Counted from the stretch's first letter, positions 51,889 through 61,596 are shown. The stretch is 64,000 nt of DNA from Planctomycetota bacterium (GCA_021604805.1 BQJR01000003.1:372001-436000), one strand, 5' to 3'. Notes: generated by a model from the letters alone, not told the origin. A program made the numbers and translations.

Positions 51889-54750
51889 TCACTCGCCGTC
51901 ACTGAACTCGACGTAACCAGAGCTCGCCCGGAGGGGCTGCCCGGACGAGGTGTCGCCCTCGGGGAGGCTCCGGAGGGACCATGCGGAGGTTGCCCCCGCT
52001 GGGACCGCCCCACCGCGCGTCTCATGCAGCGTTCGGAACTCATTGGGAGCCAGCACGCGGTCCCAACTGCGAAAGAAGGCCATGCGCCCGAACACGCTCT
52101 CGTGACTGTTCGACTCCGCATTCCCGATCGTGAGGAGTCCGTGCGCTGGAAACGGGCTGCTGGCCTCGATGGTGCTCTCGGCGCGCACCTCGCCATCCAC
52201 GTACACCACCAAGTGCGCGGCGCCCGCCGACATGCGAACGGACGCTCCCACGAGATGCCAGTCGCCGTCGCTGATGGCCCCCGTCGAACGATTCGTTTTC
52301 ACCACGCCTCCTGCGGCCTCGAGCCTCAACTTGTCCGCGTTGACGAGCTTGAGTCGGGCGCCGTCGCCGTCTTCAGACCGAAAGTGAATCAGGGTCCCGT
52401 ACTCAGGTGGCAGCGGCGAGGGGTCGAGGCTTGCCGCCGGCGTGTCGATGCGCGCCCAGACCGCGAAGGAGGCCTCCTCCCGAGAGAAGCCGTCAAAGGC
52501 GCGGACGTCAATCCATCCATCGACGAGGAAGCCAGCTCCCTGGCCAGGCTCGACAGTCGCGTCGCGTTTCAGATCAATGCGTCGCGCCGGTTCGTTCGAG
52601 AGTTCGGATCTCGTGAAGACTCCCCGATCAATCATGACTTGGTCTGCAGCCGCGCGCACAAATTCAGAGAGGCGGTCACCTTTGCGGAGCACGCGATAGA
52701 AGCCGCGCAGGGAGAGTTCTGCGCCGAGCCCGCGCATTTCCTTGAGTGCCGTCAACATGGGAGCGAGACCGACTCCCGACTTCCGCACACTCCACAACGC
52801 GGCACCGACAGCCGCCTCGTCCTTGCGACTGAGCCCACCGTAAGTGGCGTAGTCGACGGTGGCACCACTTCCATAGATGAACTTCGGGTTGTCCCGAGCG
52901 GCGATCGAGAAGAAGTTTGCCCAGCCCTCGATCCAGGCGCAGGCCTCGTCGATCTCCGCCCCAGGCCCGTGACTGGTACGACACCGCACGTCTTCATAGT
53001 CGAAGGCTCCGTAGATCTTGGCCATCACCCGGTGCCCGTATTCGTGGATGACGAGATTCGGAGTGAGTCTGTCAGCCAGGTAGCTTCGGCGGAGCACAAG
53101 TGAGTCACCGTTGATCCGGTATGCCAGTCCGCTGTTGTCGTCCGGGGTCCTGATGGTGAGTCGGCCGAGTTCGTTCGCAGTGTCACGTCCCTCGTCCTTC
53201 GCGAACTCATATCCACGGCGTACGGAATCCCAGGCTGTTCGCAAGACCGCTTCGGCCGGCAGCTCGCTGAAGTCAGCCGCCGTGAGCGCGACGAGCTGTT
53301 CGCCTTCTCGGACGCTCATGTGTTTGCTGATGAGCGCTTGGGTGATTCCGTCCGCCTCCGACTCATGCAAGACCCTGACGACTTCATCACGGAGCCGGAT
53401 CTCCACCGTCACCTTCGACGGATCGGTGAGCTTTCCGGGGTCCACCGTGAGCGAGAAGCGCCCGCCAGCATCCGTGACCTCCGTCCACCTGAGGCTCCCG
53501 ATCGCGGTGCGCACAGCGACTCCGTTGAGTTCCTCGCCCGTGCTCCAGGTCAAACGCCCCGAGATCGCCACCGGCTCTCGGGCAGGGAGCGTGGCTTCGA
53601 CCGGCAATCGCCCGGAGCCTTTTACGATGGCGATGATCCAGGGCACGATCGGAAGAAGAGGGACCATGCGACGTCGTGAAGGATGCGGCAAGAACCCCAA
53701 GTGCGCGTGTTGTAGTGTCGCCCCGTAGTGGCCGGCCCAGTACTCGGTGTCTCGCCCACCGTCCTCCCAGACGATGAATCGCACGCCGCTCGGGTAGCCC
53801 TCGAAGACATGCGTGACTCGCTCCGACTCACTCCTCCACTTTCGTTCCGACCGCTGGTGAGTCCTGCGACCTGAGTCAAAGGTGTCAAGAACGTTGAGCG
53901 CGGCATCCAGGAGCACGACTTTCAGATAGTACTGATCGGGCCCGTAGATCTTGAAGAAGTCCTCGGTCACGACCAGAGGCGGCGAGGAGTCGAGGTACGC
54001 AGTGTCGAAGCCGCGGTCGAGCAAGTCGATGGTCTGTCGCTTCTGTGCCCAGCCGTACGACGTCTGGAATCCCCCGCTTTCACTCACCCGCCAGCCGTCG
54101 CCGCCGCTGCTGAGGGACTCCCAGCCGACGAGGCTGCCCGAGCGCCCTGAAGGGTTCGTCAAGAGGTTCTCAGCACCGACGACGAGCCCGGCATTCTGCA
54201 GGAGCAAGCCGTCCTCGGACCCATGATCGGAACGCGCCTCTCCGCCATCAGTCCAGCGAATGAACCGGACGCCACTCGGGTACCCGGCAAGCATGCAGTG
54301 AGGACGAGTGAGCACCTGACCGCGCTCGTTCACGACATAGTCTTGGCCGGTCGATCGGGAGTCCCATGCCGCCAGTGGCCGCCCTGCAGAATCCAAGAGC
54401 TCGACGCGAAGGAGGACTCCCGCTGGCCCGCTCGCATTCACAAACTCCTCGGCGGCAAAAACTAGCGGAGACGCGTCTAGATAAGCGGCGGTAAGACCGG
54501 CAGCCAAGAGGTCGACGATCTGCGTCTTCTCACACCAACCTGAGGACGCTGCAATCGCAGGGGAGGCCGGGGGCGCTTGCACTCGCCAAGTGCCGAGGTT
54601 CGCTTTGGTCATCGTCCATCCGGAGAGGTCGCCGCTCCTCCCATGCGGATTCACGAGGAGGTTGGAGAAGGAACTCTCACCTTCTGCACGGGCCGACACG
54701 AGCACCCCGCAGCAGACGCACACCAAATACATCATCGCTCGAAGCGTCAT
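51889..54750 (-). CDS. Secreted HExxH metallopeptidase-like protein with two FBA-like (F-box-associated) domains and a LamG-like domain
   Basis: 953 residues from ATG at 54750, which gives a signal peptide 'MMYLVCVCCGVLVSARA'. Residues about 29-190 and 194-353 are two copies of a domain matching the F-box-associated (FBA/Fbs1 sugar-binding) family: 'NLLVNPHGRSGDLSGW', 'GDGWRVSESGG', 'TSYGWAQKRQTIDLLDRGFD', 'YPSGVRFIVWEDGGRDTEYW'. Tyr337-Trp338 in copy 2 sit where Fbs1 has its glycan-stacking Tyr-Trp; copy 1 lacks them. A carboxypeptidase-regulatory-like sandwich follows (about 390-460), then zinc motif His569-Glu-Tyr-Gly-His573 with Glu608 in 'WIEGWANFF', and a LamG/concanavalin-like domain (about 780-905). 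It is likely a secreted glycoprotein-binding protease. Confidence 0.82.
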   Translation of the reverse strand: MTLRAMMYLVCVCCGVLVSARAEGESSFSNLLVNPHGRSGDLSGWTMTKANLGTWRVQAPPASPAIAASSGWCEKTQIVDLLAAGLTAAYLDASPLVFAAEEFVNASGPAGVLLRVELLDSAGRPLAAWDSRSTGQDYVVNERGQVLTRPHCMLAGYPSGVRFIRWTDGGEARSDHGSEDGLLLQNAGLVVGAENLLTNPSGRSGSLVGWESLSSGGDGWRVSESGGFQTSYGWAQKRQTIDLLDRGFDTAYLDSSPPLVVTEDFFKIYGPDQYYLKVVLLDAALNVLDTFDSGRRTHQRSERKWRSESERVTHVFEGYPSGVRFIVWEDGGRDTEYWAGHYGATLQHAHLGFLPHPSRRRMVPLLPIVPWIIAIVKGSGRLPVEATLPAREPVAISGRLTWSTGEELNGVAVRTAIGSLRWTEVTDAGGRFSLTVDPGKLTDPSKVTVEIRLRDEVVRVLHESEADGITQALISKHMSVREGEQLVALTAADFSELPAEAVLRTAWDSVRRGYEFAKDEGRDTANELGRLTIRTPDDNSGLAYRINGDSLVLRRSYLADRLTPNLVIHEYGHRVMAKIYGAFDYEDVRCRTSHGPGAEIDEACAWIEGWANFFSIAARDNPKFIYGSGATVDYATYGGLSRKDEAAVGAALWSVRKSGVGLAPMLTALKEMRGLGAELSLRGFYRVLRKGDRLSEFVRAAADQVMIDRGVFTRSELSNEPARRIDLKRDATVEPGQGAGFLVDGWIDVRAFDGFSREEASFAVWARIDTPAASLDPSPLPPEYGTLIHFRSEDGDGARLKLVNADKLRLEAAGGVVKTNRSTGAISDGDWHLVGASVRMSAGAAHLVVYVDGEVRAESTIEASSPFPAHGLLTIGNAESNSHESVFGRMAFFRSWDRVLAPNEFRTLHETRGGAVPAGATSAWSLRSLPEGDTSSGQPLRASSGYVEFSDGE

Positions 54751-55119
54751 CTCGACGGATCTCCGGTGGTCTTCGCTCGGTGCCCATGTGGTACCGCGGC
54801 GAGGCACAGGCGGAACCGCCAAGAATTCCTTTTCCTTCGCTGGGCGGACGACACCACGTCGACGCGCGCGCCGCTTCAAGCAGCACATCGAAAACACACC
54901 GTCGCCGCGCTCGAGATGGTTCCACCACAACTCGCCAAGACGATGCGTTGGTCTCTCATCGGCAGGTGAAGCGCTCGAGTGCAGCACCGGAGGCCCGTTT
55001 GCGCCCGCAAGAAGCGTTCTGCAACGCGGCCGTTTCCGAAACTCGTCACGCGACCCTCGGCTGCCGTCAGATCGCTGACTGACCGAAGTTGAGACAGCCG
55101 GCGCCGCCCTAAGGTGGCA

Positions 55120-55206
55120 GTGGTCCACCAAGACTCGTCGGGGCGAACTTGGCTCTCTTTCGCCTGGGCGAAGAGTGGGTCGTGCAGTCGGGATTCGAAC
55201 TGCTCG
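55120..55206 (+). repeat. Direct repeat copy 1 flanking the VCBS pseudogene
   Basis: 87 bases that recur at 58160-58247 in the same orientation with 9 substitutions and one 1-base gap. It includes a short TTCGCC-TG-GGCGAA hairpin. It lies in the 511-base gap between the metallopeptidase start and the VCBS gene end, an interval with no supported gene. Confidence 0.85.
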
Positions 55207-55261
55207 CATCCGGTCGCGAACACCCGCTTCGAGACTGGGGCAGCGTCGGGCGCGGCGAGCG

Positions 55262-57943
55262 TCAGTCGAAGAGCCGGTTGTGGAGCAGCACGCCTGAATG
55301 GAGGAACAGCAGATCGGGGATGCCGTCACCGTCGAAGTCGGCGAAGGCGGGGGAGCCCGATGCGCCGAGCTCGCTGTAGGCCTCGGGCGCCTCGAAGGTC
55401 GTGTCCCCAAGTCCGTGGAAGATCCTGAGCGCCCCCCACGACACGCTGTCCGTGAGGTCGAGGAACCCGTCGGCGTTGATGTCGGCGATCTGGGGTGACG
55501 GCAGGGCGTACGGCTCCAGCTGGAACGCCGGGGGCGCGAACTCGCCGGGGCCGAGCGCCTTCCATACGGCGAGCCCCGCCGTGGCATCGATGGAGAGCGT
55601 TGGGTTGATCAGCGTGGCGACGAGGTCGTCGAGGCCGTCGCGATCGAGGTCGACGACATAGACATAGAGGAACTCCGTGCGCTCGCCGGCCAGATCGAGC
55701 GCGGGGACGGGCGTGAGGTCCCCCGTGCCGTCGCCAGCCAGAAGCACGAGCGAGTCGTTCTTGGACCTGCTCACGAGGACGTCGAGCAGCCCGTCGCCCG
55801 TGAAGTCGTGGATCTGGAAGTCCACGACCTTCTGTTCGAGGACGATGCTCGTCCCCTGCTCGAGCGTCCCGTCGCCCAGCGAGCGCAGCGCGAGGAGGCG
55901 CACCGCGGGGCTGACGGTGGAGGTGAGCAACACGACCACATCGTCCAAGCCGTCGGCATCGAGATCGCCGGCGCGGATGCCGATCACACTCGCCGGCGGC
56001 TTGTACTCGGAGGCGAAACTGAACACGCCGTCACCTTCGTTGAGCAACACGGCGAGCGCGTGTCCACCCTGCCGCTCCATGACCGTGTCCAGCAGGCCGT
56101 CCCCGTTGACGTCGGCGACGACACCGCCGAAGAGTGGTGCTCCGGTGGGAAGGGAAGCGCCGGGCTCGAAAGTCCCCGCCGCGGTGCCGCGCCAGAAGCG
56201 GAGGGCCCAGTCGTTCGCGCCCGTGTTCGGCGGCTCCCTTCGCAGCATGTCGAGGCGGCCGTCGCCGTCGAAGTCCTCGATTATGCTCGCGGAAAGTAGA
56301 TCGAATCCGGGGAGCAGCGGAAGCCGTCCGAAGCTGCCGTCGGCACGCTAAAGCACCACCAAAAGTTGTCCGTAGAGCGGCACCGTGGTGAGCAGGTCGA
56401 GCAGCCCGTCCTGGTCGAAATCCCGGATCGCGTGCCGAGAAGCCGCGATCGGGTTCGGAAGCTCGAACTCCTTCGCAAAGCTGCCGTCGCCGAGACCGGA
56501 GGTGACGGTCACAAAGCCCCCAGTCGCTTTCGAGAAGACGGCGTCGAGCGCACCGTCGGCGTCGAGGTCGGCCAGCGTGACGTGATCGAACGATGTGTAG
56601 CCCCCGATGCGCTCGTACCAACTCTCCTCGAAGGTGCCGTCGCCTTGGTTGAGGAGCGCGAGGGCGTAGGGGAACGTGCCCACGCTGTGGGTCCTGATCA
56701 CCGCCACCATCACGTCGAGTACGCCGTCACCGTCGAGGTCCCCGATGTCGAGGTCGACCGGGATGAATGCCAAGCTCGTCGCGCCGAGCCAGAACTCGGC
56801 GGACATGGCGAACCCGCCCTGTCCGTCGCCGAGCCAGGTCTGCAGGAAGCCCGCGACGGGACTGCCCGGCGGTTCGCAGCCGGACCCGCAGTGACGCGAC
56901 ACCGCGAGATCGGGCACGCCGTCCTGATCGAAGTCGGCGACGACCACGGCTTCGAGCTTCGTCGTGGGCCAGATCCCCACGTGCGTCACGACGGGCGGCG
57001 CGAAACTGCCATCACCGAGGTTGAGCAGCACGGCGAAGGCCTCGTGGTCGAGCGCGACGATGTCGACGTCACCGTCGAGGTCGAGGTCGAGGTCGGCGAG
57101 CTGCAGATCATGCGTGGTGGGGAGACCGTGAGCACTGAGTCCGGTCTCCACGACGTGCGCCTCGAACACTTCGACGCCGTCGCCGGAGACGATCGAGACC
57201 GCAGAGGACGTGTGTCCGACGATGAGCTCGTGGACGCCGTCGCCATCGAGATCGGCGACGTCGAGGACGATCGGGTTCGCAGCGAGTTGGATCCCCGGAA
57301 CCGGTGTGTAGCTGGATTCGCGCCCGGCGAGGAAGCTCGAGAGAAGGCCGGTCGCGTCGATCGAAACGAGGTCGTCCCAGCCGTTGCTGTCCAGGTCGGT
57401 GGGCACGGCCAAGGTCACGGGCAGCTCGAAGATCTGCGTGTCGGTCAACGTTGCGTGCGCCCGCTTCCCGATCCGCACGCGCAGTGCATGGGTCACGGCG
57501 TAGCCACCCCGCGCGCTGGGATCCTCGACCGCCGCCTGCAGGACGAACTCCCCGCCGCACTGGGCAGGCAGTGTGTGGGCCAGGGCGCTGAGCGGCACGC
57601 GCGCGTTGCCCTCCCCGTCGAGCGTGAACAGGATCGTGCGCAGCGGCGCCGCTGGGACGAGCTCGGCGCCGAGACGCGGCAGTGGCGTGGACGCGCCCAC
57701 CTGCCCGACGACCAACAGCCCCGCAGCGCCGGCGCGCCCGCGCTCCACGCGCAGCTTCGGGCACGGCAGCCCCACCTGCGGTAGCCCCTCGAATGCCACC
57801 GTCGGGAAGCCCTAGCTGCCGAGCGTAGCCTGTCCCTCGGGAAACGCGCCGGGAGACACGTCACAAGTCTGCGTGCGCGCGGGTGAGGGGAGGGCGAAGA
57901 TCAGGAGCGCGGCGAGCACGAAGGGACGACGAACGACGGGCAT
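55262..57943 (-). pseudogene. Secreted FG-GAP/VCBS repeat protein, one frame interrupted by two TAG codons
   Basis: One frame of 894 codons from ATG at 57943 to TGA at 55262 encodes a signal peptide ('RPFVLAALLIFALPSPA'), a beta-rich N-terminal domain and about ten FG-GAP/VCBS units with Ca-binding loops such as 'DLDGDGVHELIV', 'DFDQDGVPDLAV' and 'DVNGDGLLDTVM'. It is broken by TAG at codon 44 (57812-57814, 'ATLGS*GFPTVA') and TAG at codon 532 (56348-56350, 'LLVVL*RADGSFG'). There is no frameshift, and homology continues through both stops. Both could be single C-to-T changes of CAG. Real stops elsewhere in the window are also TAG, so general recoding is unlikely. It is flanked by an 87-base direct repeat. 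Confidence 0.75.
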
Positions 57944-58159
57944 GGCGCGGACCTCAAGAGCCGGGACGAGGCGCGACGAACGCTGGGCACCGCGCGGGCG
58001 ACCGTCGGGCGGCGTGCGAGGTGAGGCCGGCGACGTCGAGCCCGTCGCTGAGCGCGTGTTGCTCGCACCGGGCGCGCAGCAGGTCGAACGGGGTCGCGCG
58101 CGACGGGCCGTCAGGCCGCACACGGGCCGGGCGGCGGATGCGGCGACGCTCCTCAGGTG

Positions 58160-58247
58160 AGTGGTCCCCCACGACTCTTCGGGGCGAACTTGGCTCTCCT
58201 TCGCCGGGGCGAAGAGTGGGTCGTCCAGTCGGGGTTCGGATTGCTCG
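58160..58247 (+). repeat. Direct repeat copy 2 flanking the VCBS pseudogene
   Basis: 88 bases matching 55120-55206. It lies upstream of the VCBS gene start and about 90 bases before integrase remnant 1. The hairpin core reads TTCGCC-GG-GGCGAA here. Whether it belongs to the mobile element or to the VCBS unit is not clear. The rest of the 57944-58337 gap holds no supported gene. Confidence 0.85.
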
Positions 58248-58337
58248 ATTTCGGGGTCGCAACGGGGATTCTGAGCACGCGACAGGCTGCGGTGATGCGA
58301 CCGCTCCAGCTGCTGCTGTCAACTGCGCGCCCTTCTG

Positions 58338-59063
58338 ATGCGCCGAGCCGACCCCGCCCTTGAGAACGTCGCTCTGAGGCATCAGAGCACTGTCCTGAGG
58401 CGCTCCAGGATCGACGACGCTGCCCGACGGCTCTGGATCCTGCTGTTGCGGTGGTTCGGCCGCTGGCGCGAGTGTCCTCTCACGATGAGGCCAGGCCCCG
58501 TCGTTGGCTGCCACCAGAAGGGCTGCCGCGCCTGCTAGCGCCGCGAGTCGGTGAGGAGGCGCCAGGGTCGGCCACCGATCGGCTGACCACTTGTGCGCCT
58601 GATCCAGCGCATGTCCCGGAAGAACCTTGCCTGGGGGTTGCGGCGCATCCATTCCGAGCTCGCGCTGCTCGGCCACGAGGTCGGTGAGTCGACCGTGCAC
58701 CGCAAGGTGCTGAGGCACCGCAAGGCCGGCGATGGCCTAGCGTGGCTCACCTTCCTCTGAAACCACATGAAGGTCACAGCCGCGTGCGACTTCTTCATCG
58801 TGCCAACGGTGACCTTCCGCAGCCTGCTGGCCTTCGTCGTGCTGAACCACGATCGCCGGCGGATCGTGCACCCGGCAGTCACGCCCAAGCACCTCGAGCA
58901 GGCCCTCTGCGAGTACGTCGCGTACTACTACCAGTCGCGGCCCCATCTCAGTCTCGAGATGAACTCTCCCGAACGGCGCCGGCAATCAACGTGCGCTCCT
59001 CCCAACGTACACGCCCAGCCAGTCCTCGGGGGCCTACACCATCACTACCGCGCAGCAAGCTGA
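58338..59063 (+). pseudogene. Integrase-core transposase remnant, copy 1
   Basis: One frame matches the integrase at 61597-62631: 'LENVALRHQSTVLRRS', 'RLIQRMSRKNLAWGLRRIHS', 'FFIVPTVTFRSLLAFVVLNH', and the C-terminal 'VAYYYQSRPHLSLEMNS' and 'VLGGLHHHYR'. It is interrupted by in-frame stops at 58536-58538 (TAG), 58584-58586 (TGA) and 58758-58760 (TGA). The central catalytic part between 'RRIVHPAVT' and the C-terminal block is deleted, so the catalytic acidic residues are missing. It cannot be active. Confidence 0.85.
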
Positions 59064-59241
59064 TCTCCGGCGAAACCGGACTTCGACGAGTTTTGGTGTA
59101 CCTCAGATGCGCGCGCCAGCAAGCACCGATGCATTGATCGCGATGCAGCGCTCCGCGGTGATCGACATCGGGCTTCAGATCCGACTCGAACGGGAAGTTG
59201 ATCGCAATCACGCCGTAATCGAGCGCCGGTCCCGCCCGGCC

Positions 59242-59254
59242 GAGTTTGTGGACA
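59242..59254 (-). repeat. Terminal-repeat-like sequence right of integrase copy 1
   Basis: GAGTTTGTGGACA is the reverse complement of TGTCCACAAACTC and matches TGTCCAAAAACTC at 61503-61515 at 12 of 13 positions. It sits 178 bases after the copy 1 remnant, where the right end of that element would be. The surrounding 59064-59425 holds no supported gene. Confidence 0.45.
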
Positions 59255-59425
59255 CTACGCCCCCTCGAAGTTTCGCCGGCTCGACGAATCAGGCCATCGG
59301 AGATAGGTTCTAGGGGGAGGTGGGGACCGGCACGGAAGCTGCGCCCCCCACTTGCTTGCGGGACGCGAAAATGCGGCTCGGTGTGCTCTGGGGAGCCATT
59401 TCTCAAGAATGGATGCGGAGAACTG

Positions 59426-60559
59426 ATGGGAGACAAGAAACACGCGGCAGAGTCGACCGGCGAATCCGTGAATCGCAATAGCCCGAAGTACTTTCGAAAG
59501 CGCGAGGCTCGTCAGGCGCAGGTAGTCGAACGATTGCTCCCTTATATCGATGCGGCGGCGGAGAGCAGCCGCCGCGGGAGGCTCATCCTTGTATTCATCA
59601 CGATTGCCTCAGTCACGGCATTCAGCGGCTACTGGAAGTCCCTCGATAGCGGTTGGATGAACAGCCGCTTGCGCGTTCTGGGCGATGCCCTGCAGATTGC
59701 GCGCCTAGAGGGTGAGGACGCGGCTATTGACTACCGCGCCTCCAACGACACTGAGTCCGAGCGAGCGAAGAAGGCTTCCGAAGCCGACGCTGAAGCCAAT
59801 TGCCAGCCGCTTGAGCAGGCAGCACCAGAAGACGCTCCTGAGGATGAGTCGAAGCTGCCGGGCGACCGTACGAGGCGGGCGCTCAAACTCCTGCGAGAGA
59901 GAGAGGGGATCGCTGAGGTTGACATCGAACTCCTGCAAACGGAGTACGCGGCGCTTGTCGCTACGCGATTGAGTCATGTGTACCTTGTAACGGTCCCTTT
60001 CTTTGGAATCTCATTCGACATCAATGACTTATCGCTTATCACCGGAGGTACCTTTACAGCCCTACTGCTGTGGCTTTATTTCAGCTTGCTCAGCGAGAAG
60101 AGCGATGTGCGCGTCGTGTTTGAAAGAGCGATCGAGCAGGGCCATCCCCGCGCCATCTACGAGCTCCTCGGAATGCGGCAGGTGCTATCGATTCCGCCCA
60201 TCATCCAACCCAAGGATCAGAGAGCGGATGACAAACCAAACCCAATGGAGCAGCATCGTGCAGTTCGCAACGTCATACGCCGCCAGTCAACAGACTCCCG
60301 CAGAGTCCTCAACGGCATTGCCCGGCTGCAGTTCCTGTTGCCGGTGTCTCTTCAGATAGCCATTTGGCTCAACGACTACCAGACCATCGCCTATGGACAG
60401 GCGGTAGCCGAGCACACGAAAGTCGACTTGGTGGTCATCGGTGGCGCAGCACTGATGGTTCTCGTCGGAATCTTGACAGCATTTTGTCTCAAAGTCTCAA
60501 TCGAAATGGGGGCCGAATGGGAGAGAACGGCGGCATACTGCGAAGAGCATGAGCCCTGA
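59426..60559 (+). CDS. Multi-pass membrane protein of unknown family
   Basis: 377 residues from ATG at 59426. Helices at about 52-70 ('LILVFITIASVTAFSGYW'), 190-235 ('VYLVTVPFFGIS', 'GGTFTALLLWLYFSLL'), 310-325 and 345-367 ('VVIGGAALMVLVGILTAF'). Between the first two is a soluble Glu/Asp/Arg-rich segment with coiled-coil character. No family is recognised. Base composition is visibly less GC-rich, with many A/T-ending codons, unlike the flanking genes, which points to recent transfer. It lies between two integrase remnants and 21 bases upstream of the oxygenase gene. Confidence 0.7.
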   Translation: MGDKKHAAESTGESVNRNSPKYFRKREARQAQVVERLLPYIDAAAESSRRGRLILVFITIASVTAFSGYWKSLDSGWMNSRLRVLGDALQIARLEGEDAAIDYRASNDTESERAKKASEADAEANCQPLEQAAPEDAPEDESKLPGDRTRRALKLLREREGIAEVDIELLQTEYAALVATRLSHVYLVTVPFFGISFDINDLSLITGGTFTALLLWLYFSLLSEKSDVRVVFERAIEQGHPRAIYELLGMRQVLSIPPIIQPKDQRADDKPNPMEQHRAVRNVIRRQSTDSRRVLNGIARLQFLLPVSLQIAIWLNDYQTIAYGQAVAEHTKVDLVVIGGAALMVLVGILTAFCLKVSIEMGAEWERTAAYCEEHEP

Positions 60560-60580
60560 GACTTCGGATCCCCCTACTCG

Positions 60581-61423
60581 ATGAACAAGAGCGACGGAAA
60601 CGAGCCCGATCACCACGAGGACTGCGGCGAACAAGGGAGGTCCTCGGCGCTGTTCGAGGCCGACACAGCTCCCGACGTCTCCCGCGGAATCAGGCAGTTG
60701 CTTGATGGCGAGATAGCCGCGGTCCGCATTCCTGGGTTCCTCTCGTCCAAGGAAGTTGGCTTGATCGTGCGTCGCATCGATCGAGCGACGGAACGAAACC
60801 AGCATGGGCTCGTAGCTGGCCTTGAGTCATTGGGGATCTCGTACTTCGAGGCGGCCACGAGCGACGCGGCGCTGAGGCGCTATTTTCGACAGGCTCGTGC
60901 GACGAACTCCGCGTCCGATGAGATGCTCCCCGTTCGGCGGTTCATCCATGATCTCGTGCGGGTGCGTGGCGAAATGGTCGGTGTAGCCGTCGACGATGGT
61001 GGCCGAGAGCTGGCAGGGGGAATCGTCAGGATTCTAGGTGAGTCCCACGACATTCGCCCCCATTGCGATAGTGTTGGCGAAGAAGTTCCAACCGGCGTCT
61101 GGGCGCCCGACATCGACAGCCAGCTCGGCGTCAATGTATTCATCGAGACTCCAGAAGCAGGTGGCGCACTTCACGTCTGGGATGCCGTCGACGCCGACGA
61201 GGCCTCCAAACGACGCGGTCGCGCCAGCTCGCGCAACTACGGAATCGACACGATCGACCTAGGAAAGCCGACTGTGACCATCACACCCCGTCCAGGGGAT
61301 CTCATTGCTCTCAACACCGAGCACATTCACTCGGTCGAGCCTGGTAACCGCGGCCGCCGCTCCACCGTGAGCTGGTTCGTCGGTCGTGACCGAACTTCCG
61401 GCCGATTGCTGATCTGGGCCTGA
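60581..61423 (+). CDS. 2-oxoglutarate/Fe(II)-dependent oxygenase family protein
   Basis: 280 residues from ATG. The iron ligands are His161-x-Asp163 in 'DIRPHCDSVG' and His250 in 'LNTEHIHSVEPG'; Arg260 in 'RGRRSTVSWFVG' would bind the 2-oxoglutarate carboxylate. 'LGVNVFIETPEAGGALHVWD' is the strand pair typical of prolyl-hydroxylase-like members. It likely hydroxylates a protein or small molecule. It shares the more AT-rich composition of the membrane gene before it and forms a two-gene unit with it inside the segment flanked by integrase remnants. The substrate is unknown. Confidence 0.8.
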   Translation: MNKSDGNEPDHHEDCGEQGRSSALFEADTAPDVSRGIRQLLDGEIAAVRIPGFLSSKEVGLIVRRIDRATERNQHGLVAGLESLGISYFEAATSDAALRRYFRQARATNSASDEMLPVRRFIHDLVRVRGEMVGVAVDDGGRELAGGIVRILGESHDIRPHCDSVGEEVPTGVWAPDIDSQLGVNVFIETPEAGGALHVWDAVDADEASKRRGRASSRNYGIDTIDLGKPTVTITPRPGDLIALNTEHIHSVEPGNRGRRSTVSWFVGRDRTSGRLLIWA

Positions 61424-61502
61424 GCCGCCGCGGCCTGAAACTCACGCAAACCAAGCCTTGGCAGACGTGTGCCTGTGCCTCCCAGAAACTCCATCCGCGT
61501 CC

Positions 61503-61515
61503 TGTCCAAAAACTC
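61503..61515 (+). repeat. Terminal-repeat-like sequence left of integrase copy 2
   Basis: TGTCCAAAAACTC lies about 95 bases before integrase copy 2 and matches, in inverse orientation, the sequence at 59242-59254. A partial direct repeat (AAACTCCATCCG / AAACTCCATTCG) starts just upstream at about 61486. Confidence 0.45.
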
Positions 61516-61596
61516 CATTCGGCCTTCAACGGCGTGTTCTAGGGATCCTCCCCACCGCGAAGCGTGACTCGTCTAAGTGCGCGCTCCGCTCCGCGG

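Noticed and set aside
55185..55225. tRNA gene on the minus strand (GGATTCGAAC resembles a T-loop complement)
   Set aside because: No acceptor, D or anticodon stem could be paired around it, and the same segment recurs diverged at 58230 as part of the direct repeat.
54751..55587. Upstream extension of the metallopeptidase gene
   Set aside because: The frame is open for 279 more codons, but the sequence is Arg/Ser/Pro-rich, crosses the direct repeat and the VCBS gene end, and the ATG at 54750 gives a proper signal peptide.
55262..57943. Stop-codon reassignment (TAG as sense) across the genome
   Set aside because: Several well-defined genes in the window (transpeptidase, metallophosphoesterase, beta-lactamase-fold hydrolase, ZIP transporter) end in TAG, so only local nonsense or read-through remains.
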